A stretch of DNA of 59,808 nt from the NCBI GenBank assembly GCA_028873965.1, contig JAPPMU010000027.1, positions 1-59,808 on the forward strand, given 5' to 3'. Position numbers and translations under genes: made by a program. Shown here piece after piece: positions 17,023 to 26,786 of the stretch (within the stretch, counting starts at the first letter, position 1; every line of letters begins with the position of its first letter). This stretch comes from Chloroflexota bacterium. GTDB taxonomy: Bacteria > Chloroflexota > Dehalococcoidia > Lucifugimonadales > UBA3495. The notes beneath the pieces are model-generated. The model saw only the letters and a list, made by a program, of their open reading frames with translations. It searched no databases and was not told the DNA's origin.

Positions 17023-17970
17023 TCACAAAAGGAAGTGGCCGGTGGTGATTTTGTCGGCAATCTCTTGGTAGGTTTTCTCTCCTATATGGCGCACGGATGT
17101 AATGCTTCTCGTAGATGGGAAGTCGCCGCGTTTCTCGCGATAGTCCACAATGGCTTGAGCCAAACCGCTGCCGATCCGGGGGAGCTTGGTTAGATCGCTT
17201 ACTTCGGCGGTGTTGATATTGATGAGATCGCCGATATCTTCAACAGTGCGGTAGGCGGATTCTGTCTCTGAAATCTCGCGGGTCGAGGAGGCTATAGTGA
17301 GTTGCTGGGTCTGTTGCTCGCGAACCCGATGGGGATGAGGTTCCATCAAGGTTGGCTGTGCTGTATTCGCGTCGTCAACTGGCCGTCCGATAGCCTCAAT
17401 TGGGCGGTCATACAGCAGGAACTCGGGAATAGCGAGAGGTTTCACGTACTGCAAGGCTTCTGGCGGTTCGCATTTCAGCCGCTCTCTCAATTCCATTAGC
17501 AATCGTCCTAGGGCGTTAGTCCCGATAAGAGTTTCGCTGTCTATGGGTTTGGCTCCCCAAAAATCGTCACGGCGTGAGTGCTCAACGATGGGCATATCTC
17601 CAGTTTCCAGCAGGAATTCGCTGAATTTGTCCCAATTCTGGGCCAGCTTCACCTGCAAGCACCAGCGCATAATTTTGACGCGAACCGCATCCCAATCCGG
17701 CCGCGAAATATGACGATAGGGTTTGCCCTTCATCTTCGCGGTCATTGGGCTTTTCTGGGAGATTATCTCGCGCTGAAGCTCCGGCAGGTGGGGGAAACGA
17801 CAAGCCTGATAGAGGGCTTCGGACGTACGGATTTGGACACCGTTGACGACCAGTGGAAAACCGCCGGCCATGTTGGATAAACCGCCGTATTTTTCCCGCG
17901 TTTTCAGGAAAACAGCGGAATTTGCACGATCATAGGTGCGGCTCTGACAGTCGCGGGTTACGGTAGTCAT
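17023..17970 (-). CDS. NADAR-family protein fused to a ComEA-type HhH domain
   Basis: 315 residues from ATG 17968-17970 (GGGGCG ribosome site). The N-terminal half has NADAR/YbiA features: KYGGLSNMAGGFPLVVNG, SEALYQACRFP, KFSEFLLETGDMPIVEHS, DDFWGAKP and IGTNALGRLLMELRERL. Characterised NADAR proteins act as N-glycosidases or remove ADP-ribose from guanine. Residues about 245-310 are helix-hairpin-helix repeats (ININTAEVSDLTKLPRIG, VRHIGEKTYQEI), a DNA-binding unit. Lies 13 bases after a phosphoribosyltransferase-like gene. A role in reversing or sensing a base modification on DNA is inference. Confidence 0.82.
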   Translation of the reverse strand: MTTVTRDCQSRTYDRANSAVFLKTREKYGGLSNMAGGFPLVVNGVQIRTSEALYQACRFPHLPELQREIISQKSPMTAKMKGKPYRHISRPDWDAVRVKIMRWCLQVKLAQNWDKFSEFLLETGDMPIVEHSRRDDFWGAKPIDSETLIGTNALGRLLMELRERLKCEPPEALQYVKPLAIPEFLLYDRPIEAIGRPVDDANTAQPTLMEPHPHRVREQQTQQLTIASSTREISETESAYRTVEDIGDLININTAEVSDLTKLPRIGSGLAQAIVDYREKRGDFPSTRSITSVRHIGEKTYQEIADKITTGHFLL

Positions 17971-17983
17971 AATGATCGCCCCA

Positions 17984-18964
17984 CTAGTTGTACGTTTTAC
18001 GCGGGAACAGTGGATACCATCTGCCCAAGGGATGGTTGGGACCGAAAGCCCGATCCCCATACCACAGTGCCAACGGGCAGTTGTTTGGACAATTCCGGTA
18101 GGTGACGAACAGTGAACCAAATCCAGGGACGAAAGGTGAAAAGCCGAGAGGTTTGAGTGCCGTGCTGGGGGATTCGGCAAAACCTTGTATCTGGGTCCCC
18201 GCGTACAAGAACTCGCGCTCAAGCAACTGCCTATTCTGCTCACTTGTGAAAAGTCGGCTGGCGTTTGGAACCGGAGTTCGCGGCTCAAATCCTTCCTCGG
18301 TGTGAACCTCTGCCGTCGGCCAGAGTACATCGGCCAAGTTGCGGTGATATTTCCGATTTTCGAACCTATAGAACCGCCAGAACTGCAAGTCGACATCTTT
18401 GCCAATTTCGCTGGCAATTTGAGCAACTCGCAACTGGCACCAATGTTCGCCTCCTGTGTGGCTAGCAATGACACAAATGTAAACGGTAGATTTTTCAGGT
18501 GATGTAGGCATCCATTCCGTTAGGTCTCGGATGATACGGTTGCCAGTAAAGAGCGCGTCGTCAAGATACACAAAGGTTTGTCCATCGGACGTGATTTGGT
18601 CGATGTTCAACCCACACTCGTAGTGCAATGCGCCACCGAATAAATTTCTGATAGCAGACTGGCTCCCTCCGGCTAGCTGAATGTCCATGACATGTGCTCG
18701 ACCCCAAAACGAGCTAGGGGACTGCGTCGAACGATTTGGCGGATGATTCACTAAGGTCCGCAACAATGTGAGCACTCTAGCGTTGGAATAGTAAGTGCGC
18801 TTAAGCGCGTAATCCATCTCCCGCAAAATCGGCACCTGCACATCACCGTCGAACTGCCTGATCCAACGATCGACATGCTCAGGTGTAGGCTCTGGGATTT
18901 CGCCAGCCCGGTAGTCTTTGATGGTGTTGGCAATTGAAGCCAGCAAGTCTTGGCGCTCAGTCAT
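17984..18964 (-). CDS. Phosphoribosyltransferase-like protein
   Basis: 326 residues from ATG 18962-18964. The segment FVYLDDALFTGNRIIRDL (residues 131-148) matches the PRPP-binding loop of type I phosphoribosyltransferases, with two adjacent acidic residues then TG. The N-terminal 120 residues are helical, and the C-terminus has PNNCPLALWYGD. Such PRTase-like proteins occur in predicted conflict systems. It sits between a radical SAM/HhH gene (63 bases upstream) and the NADAR/HhH gene (13 bases downstream), all in the same direction. It may attach or exchange a ribosyl group on a base; this is not shown. Confidence 0.72.
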   Translation of the reverse strand: MTERQDLLASIANTIKDYRAGEIPEPTPEHVDRWIRQFDGDVQVPILREMDYALKRTYYSNARVLTLLRTLVNHPPNRSTQSPSSFWGRAHVMDIQLAGGSQSAIRNLFGGALHYECGLNIDQITSDGQTFVYLDDALFTGNRIIRDLTEWMPTSPEKSTVYICVIASHTGGEHWCQLRVAQIASEIGKDVDLQFWRFYRFENRKYHRNLADVLWPTAEVHTEEGFEPRTPVPNASRLFTSEQNRQLLEREFLYAGTQIQGFAESPSTALKPLGFSPFVPGFGSLFVTYRNCPNNCPLALWYGDRAFGPNHPLGRWYPLFPRKTYN

Positions 18965-19027
18965 GGCTGTATCACCCGCCAAAGCAGCGCAACACTAGCA
19001 CGGGAAGTTGCCGATTGCAACATTTGT

Positions 19028-20470
19028 TCACATATTGGACTTTTTTGAGAATTGGACAGGATTTACCGGGCACCCCGCGCACATCGCCCCCCGGCTGCCG
19101 GGGATGCACTCGTGGTCAGTGTATGGCCCGCCAGCCTGATACGACGCCGGCGTTTCCATCACTGCTGACAGGGTCGGCGATTTGGGCGGTGGCAGGCTGA
19201 CGCCGGCGGCCTCGGCGGCGCGGCGGTCCTGGGCCTCGCCGAACAGGTCCAGGCGCAGCTGTTTGCCGGATGGCGGACGCTGGCCGGGGAACACTACGTA
19301 AGGCCAGGCCCGCTTGCGCACCACGCCCATGGCCTGGAGGTCGCGCCAGTTGTCGATGCTGTGGCCGCGACGGTTCTGCAGGATGCGGTCGGCGGACACC
19401 GGACCGATGCCGGGGATGCGCAGCAGCTGATCGCGAGATGCCACGTTGAGGTCGATGGGAAAGGCGTCCAGGTTCTCCATGGCGATGACCGTCTTCGGGT
19501 CCTGCTCCAGGGAGAGGAACCCGGCGTGGTCGAAGGCCAGGCCGATCTCGTCGCCGGAGAACCGGTAAACGCGGCGGAGCCAATCCATCTGGTACAGCCG
19601 GTGTTCCCGGCCGGCGTGCACCGGCGGCTTTTCCTCCATGGGCGTATGCCGGGCGGGACGGAAGGGCGGGTAGTACACCCGCTTCAGGTTCCAGTCGGTG
19701 TACATCTGGTCGACGCGCTGGTAGATCTGCCGGTCCGACTCGTCGGCCGCGCCGACGACGAACTGGGTAGCCTGGCCGACGGCGCCGCCCGTGGTGGACG
19801 CGGTGAGTTCGTTGATCCAAGCCATGGGATCGAGGATGTCCTTCTGCAAGTCTTTGTGGGGGCTGATGCGGCGCATCATGTCGGGTTCGGGCGTCTCGAT
19901 GTTCACCGACAGGCGGCTGCCCAGCCGGTGGGCGCGTTCCACCAACTCGCGGCTGGCGCCGGGCATCACCTTGAGGTGGATGTAGCCGCGGAACCCGTGC
20001 TTCTTGCGGATGATCTCGACGGTTTCCACCATGCGCTGGGTGGTCTTGGTGCCGTCACCGGCGATGCCGGAACTGAGGAACAGACCGTCCACGGCCAGGC
20101 GCTGGTGCAGCTCCATGAAGGTGTCCGCCAGTTCCTCGCGCTTGAAAGCGTAACGCTTGCGGGGCACGTAGATGCTGTTGGGACAGTAGGCGCAGTCCAT
20201 CTTGCAGAAGTCGGTGAACATCACCCGCATCAGGTTGATTTTCTTGCCGTTGGGCAGGCTGGCCTTGTAGATGCCGGGGGCCGGGTTCTTGCGCGGGTCG
20301 GAGTAGGCGACGCGGTTTGGGCCGCGTCCGAAGGAGCCGGCGGCGAACTTGCCGCTGAGGGAATGACCGCCGCTGTCGGCTTTGCCGGCGGTGAGGATGT
20401 CATCGGCAGCGGCCATGCCGCCGAGGATTTGCAGCTTGTCGTAGCGATCGGGCGAGGACTTGATGAGCAT
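19028..20470 (-). CDS. Putative DNA modification/repair radical SAM protein
   Basis: 480 residues from ATG 20468-20470 (AGGAGA site). Cluster motif CKMDCAYC (Cys89, 93, 96) follows MRVMFTDF. A TIM-barrel with VMPGASRELVERAHRLG and VNIETPEPDMM follows, then HhH repeats (LNVASRDQLLRIPGIGP, about residues 345-375) and a C-terminal CAGCPVN zinc or cluster motif. This matches the radical SAM family that is usually linked to a uracil-DNA-glycosylase-like partner (rSAM_link_UDG type). That partner is not adjacent here; a PRTase-like and a NADAR gene follow instead. Confidence 0.88.
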   Translation of the reverse strand: MLIKSSPDRYDKLQILGGMAAADDILTAGKADSGGHSLSGKFAAGSFGRGPNRVAYSDPRKNPAPGIYKASLPNGKKINLMRVMFTDFCKMDCAYCPNSIYVPRKRYAFKREELADTFMELHQRLAVDGLFLSSGIAGDGTKTTQRMVETVEIIRKKHGFRGYIHLKVMPGASRELVERAHRLGSRLSVNIETPEPDMMRRISPHKDLQKDILDPMAWINELTASTTGGAVGQATQFVVGAADESDRQIYQRVDQMYTDWNLKRVYYPPFRPARHTPMEEKPPVHAGREHRLYQMDWLRRVYRFSGDEIGLAFDHAGFLSLEQDPKTVIAMENLDAFPIDLNVASRDQLLRIPGIGPVSADRILQNRRGHSIDNWRDLQAMGVVRKRAWPYVVFPGQRPPSGKQLRLDLFGEAQDRRAAEAAGVSLPPPKSPTLSAVMETPASYQAGGPYTDHECIPGSRGAMCAGCPVNPVQFSKKSNM

Positions 20471-20574
20471 GGTCAGGCATCTCCTGTGAAGCCATGGCAT
20501 CAGTTGCCCGGCGATATAGCGAACTCATGTTCGCACACGGACTGGCCTGGGTCAACACGTGCTTGTCATCCATT

Positions 20575-20731
20575 GGGTACCCGATTTGCGGCGAGGAATC
20601 GTCAGAAGCAGGATTTTCAAGATTGAGGGATTATCAGGATTGGAACCATTCCATGATGGAGATCTCGCAATCCTGCTCAATCATAAAATCCCATAAATCC
20701 TGCTTCTGACGATTCGCGAAACTGGGTACGC
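20575..20731. repeat. Composite foldback repeat, copy B
   Basis: The 116-bp foldback core (20598-20713) lies inside longer arms ending in a GGTACCCGATTTGCG-type left end and AAACTGGGTACGC (20719-20731). The core arms ATCGTCAGAAGCAGGATTT are identical to copy A at 13672-13787. Confidence 0.75.
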
Positions 20732-20750
20732 ATGAGCCGCCAACGCTCAC

Positions 20751-20890
20751 GCGTACCCAGTTTGTCATCGCGAGGAACGCAGCGACGTGGCGATCTCGTC
20801 ATCAGAAGAATGGCCCCTACAGCAACGAGATTGCCATCCCCGCATCAAGTGCGGGGTCGCAATGACAGTTTGGGCGAAACTGGGTACGCG
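20751..20890. repeat. GCGTACCCAGTTT-bounded repeat with a GTCATTGCGAGG-type core
   Basis: Terminal inverted repeats GCGTACCCAGTTT (20751-20763) and AAACTGGGTACGC (20878-20890) enclose a different core: GTCATCGCGAGG ... TCGCAATGAC, a dispersed repeat also at 31563-31671, 49123-49241 and 59259-59372. Nothing coding is seen in 20471-20929. Confidence 0.75.
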
Positions 20891-20929
20891 TGAACCGCCA
20901 ACGTAATCTCCAGGTTCCCGGCGGTGTGT

Positions 20930-20935
20930 TACAAT
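20930..20935 (+). promoter_or_regulatory. Probable -10 element of the pyr operon
   Basis: TACAAT lies about 20 bases before the PyrR-responsive leader. No convincing -35 hexamer is visible upstream, so the assignment rests on the -10 and its position. Confidence 0.4.
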
Positions 20936-20954
20936 CTATGCACATACACCGCCG

Positions 20955-20985
20955 CTTTTAAGGCAGTCCGGAGAGGCTGGCAAAG
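20955..20985 (+). promoter_or_regulatory. PyrR-binding anti-antiterminator loop
   Basis: CAGTCCGGAGAGGCTG forms the stem-loop recognised by PyrR: a CAGTC/GGCTG stem around the conserved CGGAGAG loop. Flanking CTTTTAAGG and CAAAG extend the stem. It lies about 60 bases before an intrinsic terminator and 170 before pyrR, the known attenuator layout: UMP-bound PyrR stabilises this loop and allows termination. Confidence 0.8.
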
Positions 20986-21040
20986 CGTGAGCGCACACCA
21001 CCGGAGCCGGTTTACCGCAGGGTAGCCCTCCGGGTCTTGA

Positions 21041-21678
<638 letters not shown>

Positions 21679-21679
<1 letters not shown>

Positions 21680-22710
21680 TGGCGACCACGCAGACTATCG
21701 ATACTGCCCTCACCTCTGGACAGGACCAGTCCGTCGTCAGCCGGCGTCGGCACGTGCTGGACCTGGACGATTTCACGGCAGAGGAAATAACCGCCGTCCT
21801 CGACGACGCGGCGGCCATGCGCGAGGTGCTGGCCCGCGACGTCAAGAAGGTACCCACCCTGCGCGGCAAGGTCGTCGTCACCCTGTTCTACGAGGCGAGC
21901 ACGCGCACGCGGATTTCCTTTGAGGAAGCGGGCAAGATCCTCAGCGCCGACGTGATCAACATGACCGCCTCCGCGAGCAGTGTCGAAAAGGGCGAGTCCC
22001 TGCTGAACACCGGCCTGACTTTGCAGGCCATGGGCGTGGACGCCATCGTGGTGCGGCATCCCCACTCCGGCGCGCCGCATTTCCTGGCCCGCAGCCTGGA
22101 CCGCGTGGCCGTAATCAACGCCGGCGACGGCGCGCACGCCCACCCGACGCAGGGCCTGCTCGACCTGTACACCGCGCGGGAGCATCTGGGCGACCTGGCC
22201 GACCGCAAGGTCGTCATCGTGGGCGACGTGCTGCACAGCCGGGTGGCCCGCTCGGCAGTCTGGGGTTTCGCCAGGCTGGGAGCCAACGTCGTCCTCTGCG
22301 GGCCGCCCACGCTGTTGCCCGATCCCTTCACGCCGGCGGGTTGGGGTCCCGGGGGCAACGGAGCGCACAACCCGCTGGCCAACGTGCGGGTGCAGCCTGA
22401 TCTGGATATAGCCATTGAGGGCGCGGACCTGGTGATGGCGCTGCGGCTCCAACTGGAGCGGCAGAAAGTCGGGTTCTTCCCCAGCCTGCGGGAGTACATC
22501 CGCCGCTGGCAGGTGAACGACGCGCGCCTGGCCCGGGCCAAACCCGATGCCCTGCTGATGCACCCGGGCCCGATGAACGAGGGCATCGAGGTCAGCACCG
22601 CGCTGGCCCACGGCGAACGCTCCCTGATCGAAGAGCAGGTGACCAACGGCGTGGCGATCCGCATGGCGCTGCTGTACCAGCTGGTGGGCTCCGGGTCGGG
22701 CGGCGACTGA
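21679..22710 (+). CDS. pyrB: Aspartate carbamoyltransferase catalytic chain
   Basis: 343 residues from ATG 21679, which shares a base with the pyrR stop (TGATG). Condenses carbamoyl phosphate and aspartate. FYEASTRTRISFE holds the carbamoyl-phosphate STRT motif; SASSVEKGESLLNT, HPHSGAPH, HPTQGLLDLYT and MHPGPMNEG are typical. No pyrI regulatory-chain gene follows, as in most bacteria with PyrR control. End overlaps pyrC by one base. Confidence 0.96.
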
Positions 22711-24089
22711 TGATGGCGGGCGCGAACAACTCCGGACCCACCCTGATTGCCGGCGGACGGGTGATTGATCCCGCGAACGGCAGGGATACCATCGCCGACG
22801 TGCTGGTTGCTGATGGCGTCGTGCGCGAGGTTGCCGATAGCATTCCCGCTGAGGCGGTCGGCGAGCACGGACGGGTGATCGAGGCGGCGGGCCTGGTGGT
22901 ATCGCCCGGCTTCATCGACATCCACGCGCACCTGCGGGAACCCGGCTACGAGTACAAGGAGACCATCGCGACCGGGGCGGCCGCGGCCGCGCGCGGCGGG
23001 TTCACCACCATCTGCGCCATGCCCAACACCGACCCGGCCGTGGATAATGAGGCGGTCGTGGAGCTGGTGAATCGTCGCGCCGCTGATGCGCTGGTACGGG
23101 TGCGCGTCATCGGGTGCGTCAGCCGCAACCGCGCCGGGAAGGAACTGGCCGACATGGAGGAGTTGGCATCGGCCGGCGTGGTCGCCTTCAGCGACGATGG
23201 CGACCCGGTGCGCGACGCGGGCCTGATGCGCCTGGCGCTGACCTACAGCCGGGACCTGGGCGCACCCATCAGCAACCACTGCCAAGACCACGCCCTCTGT
23301 CCGTCGGGCGTCATGGCGGAGGGTTGGGTCAGCAGCCGCCTGGGGCTGCCGGGGATCCCGGCGGTGGCCGAGGAGGCCATGGTGGCCCGGGACATCGCGC
23401 TGGCCGGGCTCACCGGCGGCCGTCTGCACGTGGCGCACCTGAGCACCGCCGGCAGCGTTTCCATGGTGCGCGAGGCCAAGGAGCGCGGCATCGCCGTGAC
23501 CGCCGAGGTCTGCCCTCATCACCTGTGGCTCACCGACGAGTGGGCCCTGGGCGGCAAGGGCGATGCGGAGACGACGGGCGCCATGGCCTATGACACCGCC
23601 ACCAAGGTCTATCCGCCCTTGCGAAGTCATGCGGACGTGGAGGCGTGCCTCGCCGGGCTGGCCGACGGCGCCATCGATTGCGTCGCCACCGACCACGCGC
23701 CCCACGAGCGCGCCAGCAAGGAGTGCACCTACAACGACGCGGCCTTCGGCATCAGCGTGCTGGAAACGGCGCTGGGCACCCTTATGGCGCCGGTGCACCG
23801 GGGCTCAATCGATCTGACCACCATGATCCATCGGCTGACCGTTGGGCCGGCCCGGGTGCTGGGAGATGCCTTCACGCCCTATGCTTCCCTGACGCCGGGA
23901 ACACCCGCCGACCTGGTGATTTTCGATCCCAACGCACGCTGGACGGTGGACGTAACCCGGTTCGCGTCCCTGGGCCGCAACACCCCGCTGGACGGCGTGG
24001 AACTGCAAGGACAAGTCGCGGCGACAATGGTTGCCGGCCGGACCGTATTCGAGGAGGAAACCCTGTTGAAGCAAGGAGCAGACGCATGA
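22710..24089 (+). CDS. pyrC: Dihydroorotase
   Basis: 459 residues. DIHAHLREPGYEYKETI carries the metal-binding HxH and substrate Arg; MPNTDP, the ISNHCQDH region, HVAHLSTAGS, CPHHLWLTD and ATDHAPH supply the remaining metal and catalytic residues. Type I dihydroorotase, cyclising carbamoyl aspartate. Starts at one of two consecutive ATGs overlapping the pyrB stop; its own stop overlaps the carA ATG (ATGA). Confidence 0.96.
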   Translation: MMAGANNSGPTLIAGGRVIDPANGRDTIADVLVADGVVREVADSIPAEAVGEHGRVIEAAGLVVSPGFIDIHAHLREPGYEYKETIATGAAAAARGGFTTICAMPNTDPAVDNEAVVELVNRRAADALVRVRVIGCVSRNRAGKELADMEELASAGVVAFSDDGDPVRDAGLMRLALTYSRDLGAPISNHCQDHALCPSGVMAEGWVSSRLGLPGIPAVAEEAMVARDIALAGLTGGRLHVAHLSTAGSVSMVREAKERGIAVTAEVCPHHLWLTDEWALGGKGDAETTGAMAYDTATKVYPPLRSHADVEACLAGLADGAIDCVATDHAPHERASKECTYNDAAFGISVLETALGTLMAPVHRGSIDLTTMIHRLTVGPARVLGDAFTPYASLTPGTPADLVIFDPNARWTVDVTRFASLGRNTPLDGVELQGQVAATMVAGRTVFEEETLLKQGADA

Positions 24090-25216
24090 CCCGTCCGGTA
24101 CACCTGGCATTGGAGGACGGCTCCGTCTTCACCGGCGAGTCATTCGGCGCGCAGCGGGACGGCTGGGGCGAGGTGGTCTTCAACACCACCATGACCGGCT
24201 ACCAGGAGGTGTTGACCGACCCCTCCTACGCGGGCCAGATGGTCGCGCTCACCTATCCGTTGGTGGGCAACTACGGCATCAATCGCCGGGACTTCGAATC
24301 CCGGCGAATTCAGGTTTCGGCCCTGATCGTGCGCCAGCACTGCGACCTGCCCAGCCACGCCTCCAGCGACATGACCCTGGACGCCTTCCTGTGGGAGTAC
24401 AACATCCCCGGCATCAGCGGCGTGGACACCCGGGCGCTCACCCGCCGGCTGCGCACCCGGGGCGTCATGACCGGCCTGATCACCGCCGACGATCCGGACC
24501 GCGCGTTGCAGCGCCTTGCCGAGATACCGCGCTACGACGACCTGGACCTGGTGAGCACGGTCACCACGCCGGGCGCCTACGCCTGGGATCACGGCGAACA
24601 GGAAGGTTACCCAACGTCGCCACCGCCGGCCGGCGTGCGGCGCATCCTGGTCACCGACGCCGGGGTCAAGTACAACATCCTGCGCCTGCTGCAGGCCCGG
24701 GGCTGCGAAGTCATCACCGTGCCGGCCTACACGCCGGCGGCGGATATGCTGGCCATGCAGCCCAACGGCATCCTGCTGTCACCCGGCCCGGGAGACCCCG
24801 AGCTGCTGGGCAACATTGTGAGCAACCTTGGTCAGCTCATGGGCAAGGTTCCCATCATGGGCATCTGTCTGGGGCACCAGCTGGCCGCCCGCGCGCTGGG
24901 AGCCGGCACCTACAAGCTCAAGTTCGGCCACCGGGGCGGCAACCATCCGGTGAAGGACCTGCTCACGGAGCGGGTGCACATCACCGCGCAGAACCACGGC
25001 TATGCCGTTTCGTCGGACAACCTGCCTCCTGGCCTCGAGGTGTCCCACATCAACCTGAACGACTACACCGTAGAGGGCCTGCGCCACCGGGAACTGCCAC
25101 TGTTCACCATCCAGTACCACTCCGAAGCCTCCCCCGGCCCGCAGGACAACGAGTACCTGTTCGACCGCTTCCTGGAGATGGTGGACGACGCCAAGCCGGC
25201 GGGGCGGATGGTGTAA
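24086..25216 (+). CDS. carA: Carbamoyl-phosphate synthase small subunit
   Basis: 376 residues from ATG 24086 with GCAAGGAG before it. The N-terminal CPSase domain begins HLALEDGSVFTGESFGA; the C-terminal glutamine amidotransferase has GICLGHQLAARALG with the nucleophilic Cys, and QYHSEASPGPQDN with the catalytic His and Glu. Supplies ammonia to CarB. The start upstream in the same frame (23645) lies inside pyrC and is rejected. Confidence 0.96.
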   Translation: MTRPVHLALEDGSVFTGESFGAQRDGWGEVVFNTTMTGYQEVLTDPSYAGQMVALTYPLVGNYGINRRDFESRRIQVSALIVRQHCDLPSHASSDMTLDAFLWEYNIPGISGVDTRALTRRLRTRGVMTGLITADDPDRALQRLAEIPRYDDLDLVSTVTTPGAYAWDHGEQEGYPTSPPPAGVRRILVTDAGVKYNILRLLQARGCEVITVPAYTPAADMLAMQPNGILLSPGPGDPELLGNIVSNLGQLMGKVPIMGICLGHQLAARALGAGTYKLKFGHRGGNHPVKDLLTERVHITAQNHGYAVSSDNLPPGLEVSHINLNDYTVEGLRHRELPLFTIQYHSEASPGPQDNEYLFDRFLEMVDDAKPAGRMV

Positions 25217-25265
25217 CGTTCGATTTTCAACTGCGCCTAACCACATTGACCGGAGAACCCATCCA

Positions 25266-25691
25266 ATGACCGGATTTACCGCCTTTCTGCTGGAGCAGGG
25301 CATCGAGACCCAGCTTCCCATCAGCCTGAACGAAACGCTGGGCCTGTTGGAAGAAACGGTGCCCACCTTCGCCCACGACGGACACAGCTACGTGCTGGCG
25401 GCGGTGAGCCGCGGGCAGCTGGGCGCCCGCTGGGAGCTGGCGGTCAAGGTGACGGATCCGGCCACCGGCCAGCCGATCAGCAACGAGCCGGTGGGGTTCG
25501 TGCACGCCATCAACGCCGGGCCCGACGCCACCGACTTCGTCATCCCGCCGCGCACGCCGGAGGGCGGCATCGACCTGGCCCACTTCGACGCCGAAGGGGC
25601 TTTCTTCGGCGCGTTCATTTTCCAGATGATCAACGCGCTCACCGAGCGCAACCTGATGGAACTGCCCGGATCCATGCCCCGTTTTTCCTGA
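25266..25691 (+). CDS. Hypothetical protein in the pyr operon
   Basis: 141 residues, 49 bases after carA. Soluble, acidic, with NETLGLLEETVPTFAHDG near the start and FGAFIFQMINALTERNLMEL at the end (quoted as FGAFIFQMINA). No family or motif recognised. GC content and codon use match carA, so it looks native. Position between carA and carB suggests co-transcription with pyrimidine genes, but no functional link can be shown. Confidence 0.7.
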   Translation: MTGFTAFLLEQGIETQLPISLNETLGLLEETVPTFAHDGHSYVLAAVSRGQLGARWELAVKVTDPATGQPISNEPVGFVHAINAGPDATDFVIPPRTPEGGIDLAHFDAEGAFFGAFIFQMINALTERNLMELPGSMPRFS

Positions 25692-25761
25692 CGGATCAGG
25701 CCCTCCTCAAATCAGGGTTTCAATCTTCTGTGCCTAGGTTTGCGATAGGGTGAAACCCCCA

Positions 25762-26046
25762 ATGAAGGGCGAGCTATTTGCTGCATTCCGTCGGGTTGCG
25801 TTGGCTGCGATAACTTTTTTGACGTCGCTGCTCATGGCGGTGATCTTGGTACGTTCCGGTCTTTTGCTAGAATGGATTATCGGGTTTTCAATCGATCCGG
25901 GTACTCAAACGCACGATATCATCAGTTTCGTGTTGGACGTAACGCTGGTTGGTTGTGCCGTTGTTTGGGCAATCACCGGCGCAGTCATTGTCACTTGGGA
26001 AGCCGTGGGCGCGGCCAAAACTTTTCTTAGCCAGACTGAGGATTAG
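25762..26046 (+). CDS. Small membrane protein
   Basis: 94 residues from ATG 25762; a GTG at 25750 four codons earlier is possible. Two hydrophobic helices, about 12-36 and 55-80 (VTLVGCAVVWAITGAVIVTW). No family recognised. Followed after three bases by a larger membrane gene, so the two are likely co-translated. AT-richer than carA and carB, which suggests later insertion into the operon. Confidence 0.6.
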   Translation: MKGELFAAFRRVALAAITFLTSLLMAVILVRSGLLLEWIIGFSIDPGTQTHDIISFVLDVTLVGCAVVWAITGAVIVTWEAVGAAKTFLSQTED

Positions 26047-26049
26047 CTG

Positions 26050-26733
26050 ATGTTGGCTCAAGCGCGCAAATTGGTCAGGAGTACCCTGCCGCTCTCGAGT
26101 TGGGCGGTAGCGATTGCCGCCATTTCTGGGCTTTCACTCGGGGCCACCCACTTGGACGAGTCTTTGGACTTGGCTACTGCAATGGGAATATCGGGCTTTT
26201 TGTCAGTTGCACTGGGAAGTTGGTTGGCTATCCATTTGTACCATCTGCTGATTCGCGGATACGTCGCTTGGATCACAATCATCGAAAGACGAGCTGATGC
26301 CACACTGGCCCTTCTACCCGTTTCACCGTATGTCGGCGCACCAGGGGAGGATAACCTGCGGCGCACGTCTGCGGCGGCGCGCGCAGTGGCTTTCAGTTTC
26401 TATTTCACGATGTTCGCCTGTGGCGCATTTACGAGCTGCCTTTTGTACACGGCACTGACGTACCAGATTGCCGACCACACGGTCATCCTGCATTACGTTC
26501 CCATAGTCGCGATTTCCCTGGTATTGGGGAGCCTCATTGCCGGCCAGTGCCTCTACTTCGTCCATCTTCACTGGAGAATAGCGTCAATCGAGCGGCAGAT
26601 GGGAAGAATTGACATGGTACCGCAGGTTACCGGACGAACAGCGGTTTTGGGCATCAGCATCACCCGCACCGAGCAATTCGTCCGTCGCTTTGTGAGCCTG
26701 CCTTCCGGGTCGTCGGAGCAGAGGGCACTTTAG
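26050..26733 (+). CDS. Multi-helix membrane protein of unknown function
   Basis: 227 residues. Four hydrophobic segments: about 17-38, 45-68, 115-140 and 150-175, with a soluble central loop rich in Arg (IIERRADATLALLP) and a basic C-terminus. No transporter or enzyme motif seen. Forms a pair with the preceding 94-residue membrane gene. Lies 53 bases before carB. Confidence 0.65.
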   Translation: MLAQARKLVRSTLPLSSWAVAIAAISGLSLGATHLDESLDLATAMGISGFLSVALGSWLAIHLYHLLIRGYVAWITIIERRADATLALLPVSPYVGAPGEDNLRRTSAAARAVAFSFYFTMFACGAFTSCLLYTALTYQIADHTVILHYVPIVAISLVLGSLIAGQCLYFVHLHWRIASIERQMGRIDMVPQVTGRTAVLGISITRTEQFVRRFVSLPSGSSEQRAL

Positions 26734-26786
26734 AACGGCGCCGAACGAAGCATCCGCACTGCATACGACATAGGGGTCTCACTGAA

